64,000 nucleotides of DNA from Intrasporangium flavum (GTDB lineage: Bacteria > Actinomycetota > Actinomycetes > Actinomycetales > Dermatophilaceae). Shown here piece by piece: positions 51,879-62,586 of the stretch. Within the stretch, counting starts at the first letter, position 1. Every line of letters starts with the position of its first letter. A program made the translations under genes and the position numbers. The stretch is from positions 121,636 through 185,635 of the forward strand of contig NZ_MLJO01000004.1 in the NCBI RefSeq assembly GCF_001956915.1, in the 5' to 3' direction. The notes beneath the pieces are model-generated. The model was given only the letters and a program-made list of their open reading frames with translations. It searched no databases and was not told where the DNA came from.

Positions 51879-52702
51879 TGGGCCGCGTCGTCGTCGTCGG
51901 CTCGCTCAACGTCGACGTCGTGACGCGCGTCGAGCGGCACCCGCAGCCCGGCGAGACGCTCCTCGGCGAGCCGGCCGGGCGGTTCGCCGGTGGCAAGGGC
52001 GGCAACCAGGCGCTCGCCGCGCGGCGGGCCGGTGCCGACGTCGTGATGGTCGGTGCGGTCGGTGGCGACGAGGCCGGTGAGGCCTACCTTGCCCGGCTCG
52101 CGGCGGCCGGCGTCGAGGCCGCGGTGACCCGCTGCGCCGGCGTCCCCACCGGCACGGCCTACATCACCGTCGACGAGGCGGCCGAGAACACCATCGTCGT
52201 CGTGCCCGGCGCGAACCACCGGGTGGCGGGCACCGCGCTCGACGGGGTGGGGCTCGGGCCCGGCGACGTCCTGCTGTGCTCGCTCGAGGTGCCCACCGAC
52301 GTCGTGGCCCGCGCCGCCCTGGCCGCCGACCGGGCCGGCGCGCGCGTCGTGCTCAACCTCGCGCCGTACGCGTCGGTGCTGCCCGACGCCGTCGCCGTCG
52401 CCGACCCGGTGGTCGTCAACGAGTCGGAGATGCGGCAGCTCGCCGACTCCGGCCTGCTGCCCGGCTCTCTGCTCGTGACCTTCGGGGCGGCCGGGGCGCG
52501 CTGGGGGCTCGAGCAGGTCGACGGTCACGCCGTCCCCGCGGGGGAGGTCGCCGACACCGTCGGGGCCGGTGACGCGTTCTGCGGCGCCCTCGCGGCGGCG
52601 CTCGCGGCGGGAGCCGACCACCGGTCCGCCCTCGAGGCGGGCAACCGGGCCGGGGCCGAGGCGGTCCGCTGGTCCGGCGCCCAGCCCGACGCCGCCCTCT
52701 GA
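51878..52702 (+). CDS. rbsK: Ribokinase (PfkB family)
   Basis: 274 aa. VVVGSLNVDVVTRVERHPQPG, GGKGGNQALAARRAGADV, NESEM, and the C-terminal DTVGAGDAFCGAL with catalytic Asp232. It phosphorylates ribose from the coupled nucleoside hydrolase. Slightly shorter than E. coli RbsK but with all motifs. Starts within the upstream stop. Confidence 0.93.
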   Translation: MGRVVVVGSLNVDVVTRVERHPQPGETLLGEPAGRFAGGKGGNQALAARRAGADVVMVGAVGGDEAGEAYLARLAAAGVEAAVTRCAGVPTGTAYITVDEAAENTIVVVPGANHRVAGTALDGVGLGPGDVLLCSLEVPTDVVARAALAADRAGARVVLNLAPYASVLPDAVAVADPVVVNESEMRQLADSGLLPGSLLVTFGAAGARWGLEQVDGHAVPAGEVADTVGAGDAFCGALAAALAAGADHRSALEAGNRAGAEAVRWSGAQPDAAL

Positions 52703-52724
52703 CGTCTCAAAGGGTACCTTGGCG

Positions 52725-52748
52725 GTTACGTAACTGATCGGTTACTAT
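52725..52748. promoter_or_regulatory. ArsR-type operator and leaderless promoter
   Basis: GTTACGTAAC palindrome (52725-52734) shares a half-site with GTAAC-N6-GTTAC (52730-52745), which runs into the -10 hexamer TACTAT (52743-52748). TACTAT is 6 nt before the ATG at 52755. This placement suggests autorepression by the ArsR protein. Confidence 0.65.
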
Positions 52749-52754
52749 CGCCGA

Positions 52755-53093
52755 ATGAACGGGACGTGGGAGGCGATGGCCGACCCGACGCGTCGGGCCA
52801 TCGTCGAGAACCTGGCCCGCGCGGAGCTGAGTGCCGGCGAGGTCGCCGAGCTCTTCGACACCGCGCGACCCGGCGTCTCGCGGCACCTGCGGGTGCTGCG
52901 CGAGGCCGGGCTCGTCGAGGCGCGGGCCGAGGGGCAACGGCGGGTCTACCGGCTCGTGCCCAGCGCGCTCGACGAGGTCGAGCAGTGGTGTCGCGACGTC
53001 CGCACGTTCTGGGGGCAGCGCCTCGACGCCCTCGACACCGAGATCGCCCGCGGGGTGCGGGCCCGACGCGACGCACAGGGAGACCAGCAATGA
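52755..53093 (+). CDS. ArsR-family transcriptional regulator
   Basis: 112 aa. Winged-helix DNA-binding domain: WEAMADPTRRAIVENLARAELSAGEVAELFDTARPGVSRHLRVLREAGLVEARAEGQRRVYRL. No Cys metal-site pair in the recognition helix, so it is probably not metal sensing. It is translationally coupled (ATGA) to an AHSA1 protein, a frequent actinobacterial pairing, and likely represses its own operon. Confidence 0.93.
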   Translation: MNGTWEAMADPTRRAIVENLARAELSAGEVAELFDTARPGVSRHLRVLREAGLVEARAEGQRRVYRLVPSALDEVEQWCRDVRTFWGQRLDALDTEIARGVRARRDAQGDQQ

Positions 53094-53584
53094 GCGAGAT
53101 CACGCAGGTGCTCGGACGCCTCGAGACGGATGCCCCGGAAGGCGGGGTCGCCGTCGTGTTCGACCGCCGCTACGCCACCGACGCCGCCGACCTCTGGCAG
53201 GCGTGCACCGACCCCGACCGGCTCGCGCGCTGGTTCGCCCCGGTCAGCGGAGACCTCCGCGAGGGTGGATCCTTCACGATCCACTTCGACGACGCCGACA
53301 CCCCGGGCTGCCGCGTCGTCTCGTGCGAGGCGCCGACGCGCCTGGTCTGGGAGTGGCCGGTGGGCGAGATCGCCACCGTCGTCACCGTCGAGGTGGCGCC
53401 CGACGCCGACGGCGCCCGCCTCGTGCTGCGCCACGCCCGGCTCGACGCCGCCCGTGCGGCGGGCTACGCCGCCGGGTGGGACACCTACGTGCGCCGGCTC
53501 GCCGCCGACCTGGCCGGCGAGGACCTGCCCGACTGGGACGCCACGTGGAGCGCCCTGCACGCCCGGTACGCAGCCGGGGAGTGA
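53090..53584 (+). CDS. AHSA1/SRPBCC-domain protein
   Basis: 164 aa. VAVVFDRRYATDAADLWQACTDPDRLARWFAPVSGDLREGG is the classic START-like N-terminus of Aha1-C-type proteins. WDTYVRRLAADLAG is the C-terminal helix. Ligand unknown. It is regulated together with the ArsR gene just before it. Confidence 0.9.
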   Translation: MSEITQVLGRLETDAPEGGVAVVFDRRYATDAADLWQACTDPDRLARWFAPVSGDLREGGSFTIHFDDADTPGCRVVSCEAPTRLVWEWPVGEIATVVTVEVAPDADGARLVLRHARLDAARAAGYAAGWDTYVRRLAADLAGEDLPDWDATWSALHARYAAGE

Positions 53585-53602
53585 CGCGCCGGCCGGGACG
53601 CG

Positions 53603-54865
53603 TCAGGCCGGCGTGACGACGAGCGCGACCTGCCCGCCCGCCACGCGGGTCACGACGAGCGTCGCCTCGGACCCGCCCTTGCCCCGCCCGGTCATCTTCA
53701 GCTGGCGGCGCAGCCGGTCGGCATCGAGGGTGACCCCGCGCTTCTTGACCGTGACGCGGTCGAAGCCGTGGTCGCGCAGCCAGCGGGCGAGGTGCTTGGT
53801 CGACAGCGGCATCGCGGCGTCGACGCGGAAGCGCCGGGCCCACGGCACGTCGACGGCCCGGTCGGCGCCGACGTAGCCGACGCCGGTGGCCAGCTCGCGC
53901 CCGCCGGTGGCGGCCACGAGGGCACCGGTGAGCCCGGCCCGGATCACGGCGCGGTCGGGCTCGTAGAGCCACCCGCCGGCGTCGGACACCGAGCCGAGCG
54001 GTTCGACGCCGGCGCCGCCCGACGCGTCGGCCTCGGTGACGACGTGCGTGGCGCCCGCGCTCGCGACCGACGCGGTGCGCCCGGGCGTCCGGGCGAGCGG
54101 GCCCCACCACACGGCGCACTCGAGCACCTCGCCGTGCCAGGAGGTCCACTGCGCCTCGGCCCCGGCCGGCACCGCGCCGTGCGGGAAGCCGGGGGAGAGC
54201 TTGGCTCCGGTGGCCGGCACCGCGTCGGCCACCGCGAGCACCTGCTGCCACGACGGCGAGATGGCATCGAGGGAGAAGACGCGCCGGGTGCGGCCGTGGG
54301 CGTCGGCGACGCCGGTGACGCGTCGGGCCGGGTCGAGCCACACGCCGACCCGCGACGCGTCGGCACCGCCGGGTGTGCTGCCGGGGGAGCCGGGCAGCGC
54401 GACGTCCTCGGCGCGCCCGTGCTCGACGTGGGCGGCCGACCAGTGCCGCAGGTTGACGGCGGCGATCCGGGCGGTGGCCTCGTCGGCGTCGACCCCGCGC
54501 ACCCGCAGGTCGAGGCTCGCGAAGGCCATCGCGTCGGCCCCGAGCCCGCAGCCGAGGTCCCACACCTCCTCGACGCCGGCGGCGACGAACCGCTGCGCGT
54601 GCCGGGCCGCGACGGCCAGGCGGGTCGACTGCTCGAGACCGTCGGCGGTGAAGAGCATGCCGGCCGCGAAGTCGCCGAACTTCTCGGTGCCGCGGCTGCG
54701 CAGGCGCGACTGGTTGAGCGCCGCGGCCACGAGGTCGGGCTCGTAGCCGGCCTCGCGCAGCTTCGTCTGCAGGTGCAGCGCGCCCGCCTCGTCGTACGGT
54801 GGCAGCGACTGGAGCAGCGCCCACCCCTCGCCGGTGGCGAGGCGGTCGACCATCGCTGCGTCCAT
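53603..54865 (-). CDS. Class I SAM methyltransferase with THUMP-like C-terminus
   Basis: 420 aa. SAM motif VWDLGCGLGADAMAFA in the middle third, and motif VRGVDADEATARIAAVNLRHW. The C-terminal basic region ARWLRDHGFDRVTVKKRGV...LRRQLKMTGRGKGG fits a THUMP-like RNA-binding domain, so an RNA or ribosome substrate is likely, unproven. ATG 54865 is 6 nt after CAGGAT (leaderless type). It is divergent from groES, sharing its promoter region. Confidence 0.88.
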   Translation of the reverse strand: MDAAMVDRLATGEGWALLQSLPPYDEAGALHLQTKLREAGYEPDLVAAALNQSRLRSRGTEKFGDFAAGMLFTADGLEQSTRLAVAARHAQRFVAAGVEEVWDLGCGLGADAMAFASLDLRVRGVDADEATARIAAVNLRHWSAAHVEHGRAEDVALPGSPGSTPGGADASRVGVWLDPARRVTGVADAHGRTRRVFSLDAISPSWQQVLAVADAVPATGAKLSPGFPHGAVPAGAEAQWTSWHGEVLECAVWWGPLARTPGRTASVASAGATHVVTEADASGGAGVEPLGSVSDAGGWLYEPDRAVIRAGLTGALVAATGGRELATGVGYVGADRAVDVPWARRFRVDAAMPLSTKHLARWLRDHGFDRVTVKKRGVTLDADRLRRQLKMTGRGKGGSEATLVVTRVAGGQVALVVTPA

Positions 54866-54912
54866 GGCGCCATCCTGCCAGCCGCTGACCGGCGCGACGC
54901 GACCGACGATTT

Positions 54913-54939
54913 CTGGCACTCGACTTGACCGAGTGCTAA
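54913..54939 (+). promoter_or_regulatory. CIRCE element 1 (HrcA operator)
   Basis: CTGGCACTC-N9-GAGTGCTAA; the consensus is TTAGCACTC-N9-GAGTGCTAA. It overlaps the -35 hexamer TTGACC (54925-54930). Confidence 0.92.
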
Positions 54940-54954
54940 TGGCAAACCTAGATT
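54925..54954 (+). promoter_or_regulatory. groESL promoter
   Basis: TTGACC (54925-54930), 18-nt spacer, TAGATT (54949-54954), a housekeeping-type promoter set between the two CIRCE sites. The leader to groES would be about 125 nt. Confidence 0.8.
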
Positions 54955-54961
54955 TGCCGTG

Positions 54962-54988
54962 TTGGCACTCTCGGCCTGAAAGTGCCAG
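54962..54988 (+). promoter_or_regulatory. CIRCE-like element 2
   Basis: TTGGCACTC-N9-AAGTGCCAG; 7 of 9 arm pairs match. It lies over or just after the expected start of transcription, so HrcA could bind both sides of the promoter. Confidence 0.75.
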
Positions 54989-55089
54989 CGCCCTCCTCGA
55001 GGGAGGTCGACCCCCGCGACGGCGACCCGCCTCGAAGAGCCCACAGTCCGCAAGTCATCTCCGACTGTCCCGAAGGGAAGGTCACCACC

Positions 55090-55386
55090 GTGTCGGTTTC
55101 CATCAAGCCGCTCGAGGACCGCATCGTCGTCAAGTCCCTCGAGGCCGAGCAGACCACCGCGTCCGGCCTCGTCATCCCCGACACCGCCAAGGAGAAGCCC
55201 CAGGAGGGCGAGGTCCTCGCCGTCGGCCCGGGCCGCTTCAACGACAACGGCACCGAGCGCGTCCCGCTCGACGTCAAGGTCGGGGACAAGGTCATCTACA
55301 GCAAGTACGGCGGCACCGAGGTCAAGTACGGCGGCGAGGAGTACCTCATCCTCTCCGCGCGCGACGTCCTCGCCATCGTCGGCTGA
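55090..55386 (+). CDS. groES: Co-chaperonin GroES
   Basis: 98 aa. [46 protein letters not shown] with the mobile loop, [24 protein letters not shown]. The GTG start is set by AAGGGAAGG about 8 nt before. HrcA/CIRCE control is visible upstream. Confidence 0.98.
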   Translation: MSVSIKPLEDRIVVKSLEAEQTTASGLVIPDTAKEKPQEGEVLAVGPGRFNDNGTERVPLDVKVGDKVIYSKYGGTEVKYGGEEYLILSARDVLAIVG

Positions 55387-55410
55387 CCGACACCCCCGCA
55401 ACGCCGTTGA

Positions 55411-57120
<1,710 letters not shown>

Positions 57121-57164
57121 CCGAGGCACTGACCGAGGGCTCGCACCCGGTTCACCGCACGACA

Positions 57165-57199
57165 GAGAGGGCCGCTCCCCGTTGGGGAGCGGCCCTCTC
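57165..57199 (+). terminator. Terminator after groEL
   Basis: Perfect 16-bp stem GAGAGGGCCGCTCCCC / GGGGAGCGGCCCTCTC with a GTT loop. It also faces the convergent whiB gene; the G/T-rich stretch 57200-57365 shows nothing else. Confidence 0.88.
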
Positions 57200-57365
57200 C
57201 GCGTTCCGGCGGCGCCACCCCGTCGTGGGGCTGCCGGAGCGTCCGGGTCCCGCCCGGTGTCCGTGCCGGTCGACGTCGTCGGCGACCGTGGGTCGGTGGG
57301 TGGGTCGGGGGTCGGTGGGTGCGGCCGGGTGGGCCGGTGGTGGACGGGTCGTGGATGGGTGGCGG

Positions 57366-57653
57366 TCAGGACGCCGCGGCGACGCCGTCGTAGAGCAGCT
57401 CGCGCTCGCCCTCGGTGAGGCCGCCCCAGACGCCGTAGGGCTCGCGGACCTCCAGCGCGTGGGAGCGGCAGGCAGCCACGACCGGGCAGGCCGCGCACAC
57501 GGCCTTGGCCTGGGCGTCGCGGTTGCGACGGCGCGGTCCGCGTTCGCCCTCGGGGTGGAAGAACACGTCGGGGCTGACACCGCGACACGCTCCCTCGAGC
57601 TGCCAGTCCCAGAGGTCGGCAACCGGTCCGGGCAGGCGGGTGATCTCGGCCAT
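57366..57653 (-). CDS. whiB3: WhiB-family iron-sulfur regulator (WhiB3-like)
   Basis: 95 aa. Four Cys ligands for a [4Fe-4S] cluster: Cys23, Cys53, Cys56, Cys62 (C..CxxCxxxxxC); the GVWGG turn and a short C-terminus. WDWQLEGACRGVSPDVFFHP is close to WhiB3, and the location between groEL1 and sigD is that of M. tuberculosis whiB3 (Rv3416). Redox-responsive partner of a sigma factor. ATG 57653 lacks a strong ribosome site. Confidence 0.93.
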   Translation of the reverse strand: MAEITRLPGPVADLWDWQLEGACRGVSPDVFFHPEGERGPRRRNRDAQAKAVCAACPVVAACRSHALEVREPYGVWGGLTEGERELLYDGVAAAS

Positions 57654-57776
57654 GAAGTCGTCTTTCGGGTCGGGCGGGTGGAGCCGCCGGGTCGAACGGG
57701 CGGCCGGAGGTTTCGCCTTGCGAGGCCGCGGAATCGACGCTAACCGGGCGCAGGATCACGGTAAAAGAGCGGAATC

Positions 57777-57798
57777 TTCAAGACTTGTTCAAGACTTG
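57777..57798. repeat. Two tandem copies of TTCAAGACTTG
   Basis: Perfect 11-bp direct repeat (57777-57787 and 57788-57798) in an AT-rich patch of the 378-bp divergent region between whiB3 and sigD. No gene is visible in 57654-58031; this patch probably holds the promoters. The 11-bp step puts both copies on one DNA face. Confidence 0.85.
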
Positions 57799-58031
57799 CC
57801 AACCAGATGGCATGCTCGTCGGGAAGCCCCGGCGCGAGGGTGCGACGGTGCCGGACGGCCCCGGAACAGGGTCGGGAACGACTACCATGAGGGCGCTCCG
57901 CCGGGAGCGCGGGCAGGCCAGGAGGGTGGCTCCACCCGGGGTGCGGCACCGCACCCGACGGCACCGGCGAGCACGACGCACGACGTACGACAGACGAGCA
58001 CGACACACGACCATCGGGGGAGCGAGGTGCC

Positions 58032-58661
58032 ATGGGTCTGGGACGCTCGACGTCCGTCCGAGTAACGCCGGGCGGCGTCGCCGCGATGGAGCGGGTGGAC
58101 GCACGCCCGCTTCGTGACCTCGCGGCCGCCGCCGGACGTGATCCCCGCGCCCACGAGTTGCTGCTCGCCCGGGTCCGGGACATGGCGCTGAAGTACGCGC
58201 GCGTCCGCCTCGGCCGGTTCGGTGCCGAGGACATCGCGCAGGACGTCGCCCAGGAGGTGTGCATGGCTGTCATGACGGCCCTGCCGACCTACGAGGAGCG
58301 CGGCCTGCCCTTCGAGGCGTTCGTCTACACCATCACCTCGCGCAAGCTCGCCGACGCGCAGCGCGTGGCCATGCGCGGCCCCGCGCCCGTCCCCGAGGTG
58401 CCCGACGCACCCGACGACGCGCCCTCTCCCGAGTCGGTGGCCGTCATGCGTGACCAGGCCGCCACCGTCATGGCCCTGATGCAGCGGCTGCCGGCCCAGC
58501 AGCGCGAGATCCTGACGCTCCGCGTCGCCGTCGGCCTGTCCGCCGAGGAGACCGCCGCCGCGCTCGGCATGTCCGCCGGCGCGGTCCGCGTCGCCCAGCA
58601 CCGGGCGCTCGGCAAGCTGCGTGCGCTCGTCGCCGCGGCCGAGGCGGGTGACGTCGCATGA
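58032..58661 (+). CDS. sigD: RNA polymerase sigma factor SigD (ECF)
   Basis: 209 aa. Region 2 [25 protein letters not shown] and [18 protein letters not shown]; region 4 [45 protein letters not shown]. The pairing with an RsdA-type anti-sigma gene (ATGA overlap) identifies it as SigD, a stationary-phase/starvation regulator in mycobacteria. ATG 58032 follows GGGGGAGCGAGG; ATG 58086 would be shorter. Confidence 0.95.
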   Translation: MGLGRSTSVRVTPGGVAAMERVDARPLRDLAAAAGRDPRAHELLLARVRDMALKYARVRLGRFGAEDIAQDVAQEVCMAVMTALPTYEERGLPFEAFVYTITSRKLADAQRVAMRGPAPVPEVPDAPDDAPSPESVAVMRDQAATVMALMQRLPAQQREILTLRVAVGLSAEETAAALGMSAGAVRVAQHRALGKLRALVAAAEAGDVA

Positions 58662-59677
58662 CCGACCTGCACCCCATCGACGACATCGCCGCCGACGACC
58701 TGCTCCTCGACTCCCTCGGGCGCGGCTCCGTCGGCTCCGGCGAGCCCGTGGCCGCCCTGCTCGGGGCGCTCGCGGCGCACGCGGACACCCCGCTGCCGGG
58801 GCGTTCGGCGCACCGCCGGCGTCGGACCCAGCACCGCTACCTCGGCGCGTTCGCCGCGCTCGCCATCGCCGCCTCGGGAGCCGGTGTCGCGGCCGCCGTG
58901 TCGCTGCCGGACCGTGGCCCGAGCAGCGCCGACCGGGCGCGCGTGCTGCAGCAGATGGAGGACAGCGCCCACAGCTCCGCCCCGAGCGGCCTCTTCGCAC
59001 GGCTCGGCCTGCCGCAGACCGCCGGCACGACGCAGGCCAGGGGGCTCGTCCTCGTCCGCCGCGCCGACGGGGCCATCGTGCTGCTCCCGCCGGCGCAGGC
59101 CGCGGCCGTCGAGGCCGCAGTGCTCGCCGACGGGCCCGCAGGCAGGCAGGGCCACGCCGGCCAGGGCGGCACGGGCGACCAGGGAGCCGTCGGCGCCGGC
59201 CAGGCGGTCCACCCCGCGGGTGGTGCCACCGGCCAGGGTGGCGACGAGCAGGGCAACGACGGCCAGACCGCCGACCAGGTGACCAAGGGCACGAAGGCCG
59301 GCAACGGCGCCAAGGGCGGCAACGGCACCAAGGGCACCAAGGGCACCAAGGGCGGGAAGAGCACGACCGGCACCCCGACGCCCCCGGCCCCGACGCCCAC
59401 CGAGCCTGTCCCGTCGACGCAGACGCTGAGCACGACGGCCCCGACCGGGCCCAGCCCCTCGGGCTCGGGCAGCCAGCGACGCACGTCCTCGCCGACGCCG
59501 CCGGTCAAGGGCCGCGCGGGCTCCACCGGCAGCGCCGCCGGCAGCCTCACCGGGGACGCCGGTGGCAGCGCCGTCGCGTCCGGGGCCGACGGCACCCTGA
59601 CGCTCCTCGACGACACGGCGACCACGCTCGTCGACGGCACGAGCGCCGTCGTCGGCGGCCTGCTCGGCGCCGGCTGA
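58658..59677 (+). CDS. rsdA: Anti-sigma-D factor RsdA-like membrane protein
   Basis: 339 aa. N-terminal SigD-binding segment [15 protein letters not shown], a TM helix at about residues 66-87 ([22 protein letters not shown]), then about 250 extracytoplasmic residues, mostly Gly/Gln/Thr/Pro/Lys-rich low complexity with [11 protein letters not shown] repeats. In M. tuberculosis RsdA is degraded by ClpP after envelope signals, releasing SigD. The long repeat tail may contact the cell wall. Confidence 0.88.
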   Translation: MTDLHPIDDIAADDLLLDSLGRGSVGSGEPVAALLGALAAHADTPLPGRSAHRRRRTQHRYLGAFAALAIAASGAGVAAAVSLPDRGPSSADRARVLQQMEDSAHSSAPSGLFARLGLPQTAGTTQARGLVLVRRADGAIVLLPPAQAAAVEAAVLADGPAGRQGHAGQGGTGDQGAVGAGQAVHPAGGATGQGGDEQGNDGQTADQVTKGTKAGNGAKGGNGTKGTKGTKGGKSTTGTPTPPAPTPTEPVPSTQTLSTTAPTGPSPSGSGSQRRTSSPTPPVKGRAGSTGSAAGSLTGDAGGSAVASGADGTLTLLDDTATTLVDGTSAVVGGLLGAG

Positions 59678-59707
59678 GACGCGTCCGAGGGGCCCTCGCG
59701 CAGCCCT

Positions 59708-61240
<1,533 letters not shown>

Positions 61241-61286
61241 CACCCGCGTCGGCGAACGCGAGGTCCGGCGCGGTCACCGGGCTCGA

Positions 61287-61292
61287 TAGGAT
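61287..61292 (+). promoter_or_regulatory. -10 hexamer TAGGAT of guaB3 (leaderless)
   Basis: TAGGAT 6 nt before the GTG at 61299; no ribosome site. Confidence 0.65.
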
Positions 61293-61298
61293 CTGCCG

Positions 61299-62420
61299 GT
61301 GACCGAGATCGAGATTGGCCGAGGCAAGCGCGGCCGCCGCGCGTACTCCTTCGACGACATCGCGGTCGTGCCCTCGCGGCGCACCCGTGACCCCGAGGAG
61401 GTCTCGGTCGGCTGGCAGATCGACGCCTACCACTTCGACATCCCGGTCATGGCCGCGCCGATGGACTCCGTCGTCTCGCCCGAGACCGCCATCGCGCTCG
61501 GCAAGCTCGGCGCCCTGCCCGTCCTCGACCTCGAGGGCCTGTGGACCCGCTACGAGGACCCGACGGCCCAGCTGCGCGAGATCGCCGCGATCGAGCCGCA
61601 CGCGGCCACGGCGCGCATGCAGGAGATCTACGCCGAGCCGATCAAGCCCGAGCTCATCACCGAGCGGCTGCGCCAGCTGCGAGAGGCCGGCGTCACGGTG
61701 GCCGGCGCGCTGTCGCCGCAGCGCACCCAGCAGCACTGGAAGACCGTCGTCGACGCCGGCGTCGACCTCTTCGTCATCCGAGGCACGACGGTCTCGGCCG
61801 AGCACGTGAGCGGCCGGGCCGAGCCGCTCAACCTCAAGCGGTTCATCTACGAGCTCGACGTCCCGGTCATCGTCGGTGGCGCCGCCTCCTACACCGCGGC
61901 CCTGCACCTGATGCGCACCGGCGCTGCCGGCGTCCTCGTCGGGTTCGGCGGTGGCGCGGCGCACACGACCCGCACCGCCCTCGGCATCCACGCGCCGATG
62001 GCCTCCGCGGTCGCCGACGTCGCCGCCGCCCGCCGCGACTACCTCGACGAGTCGGGCGGCCGCTACGTCCACGTCATCGCCGACGGCGGCGTGGGCACGT
62101 CGGGCGACATCGTCAAGGCGATCGCGTGCGGCGCCGACGCCGTCATGCTCGGGGCGGCCCTGGCGCGCGCCACCGACGCTCCCGGCGGGGGCTACCACTG
62201 GGGTCCCGAGGCCCACCACTCCGAACTGCCCCGCGGTGAGCGCATCGAGCTCGGCACGCAGGCCTCGCTCGAGGAGATCCTCTTCGGCCCGGGCCGCCGC
62301 GCCGACGGCACGACGAACGTCGTCGGGGCCCTGCGGCGGGCGATGGCCACGACCGGGTACTCCGACGTCAAGGAGTTCCAGCGCGTCGAGGTCGTCGTCT
62401 CGCCCTACCTCGGTAACTGA
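61299..62420 (+). CDS. guaB3: GuaB3 family IMP dehydrogenase-related protein
   Basis: 373 aa. It keeps the IMPDH/GMPR barrel (YSFDDIAVVPSRRTRD, MAAPMDSVVSPETA, HVIADGGVGTSGDIVKAIACGADAVMLGAALA) but has no CBS domains. The active loop reads IRGTTVSAEH in place of GPGSICTTR, so the IMPDH catalytic Cys is not there. Such GuaB3 proteins always follow guaB in actinobacteria (Rv3410c) and have an unsettled purine role. 58 bp after guaB. Confidence 0.95.
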   Translation: MTEIEIGRGKRGRRAYSFDDIAVVPSRRTRDPEEVSVGWQIDAYHFDIPVMAAPMDSVVSPETAIALGKLGALPVLDLEGLWTRYEDPTAQLREIAAIEPHAATARMQEIYAEPIKPELITERLRQLREAGVTVAGALSPQRTQQHWKTVVDAGVDLFVIRGTTVSAEHVSGRAEPLNLKRFIYELDVPVIVGGAASYTAALHLMRTGAAGVLVGFGGGAAHTTRTALGIHAPMASAVADVAAARRDYLDESGGRYVHVIADGGVGTSGDIVKAIACGADAVMLGAALARATDAPGGGYHWGPEAHHSELPRGERIELGTQASLEEILFGPGRRADGTTNVVGALRRAMATTGYSDVKEFQRVEVVVSPYLGN

Positions 62421-62476
62421 GTCGAGACCGTGACCCGGCTGGGCCTGCACTGGACGAGTCGATAGGATCGACGGAT

Positions 62477-62507
62477 CGCGTTCCGCCGGGGGAGGTCAGG
62501 GAACGCG
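62477..62507 (+). promoter_or_regulatory. Inverted repeat in the glycosyltransferase leader
   Basis: CGCGTTCC (62477-62484) / GGAACGCG (62500-62507), 8-bp stem and 15-nt purine-rich loop, downstream of a TAGGAT hexamer (62463-62468) and about 80 nt before the ATG. Could be an operator or a leader hairpin. Confidence 0.4.
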
Positions 62508-62586
62508 TCGTGCGGCCAGCCCCCCGCACGTCCGCCGACACCGACACCAGCGTTGGGTTCGCCCTGCGCGGGAAGGCCTTCCCTCC

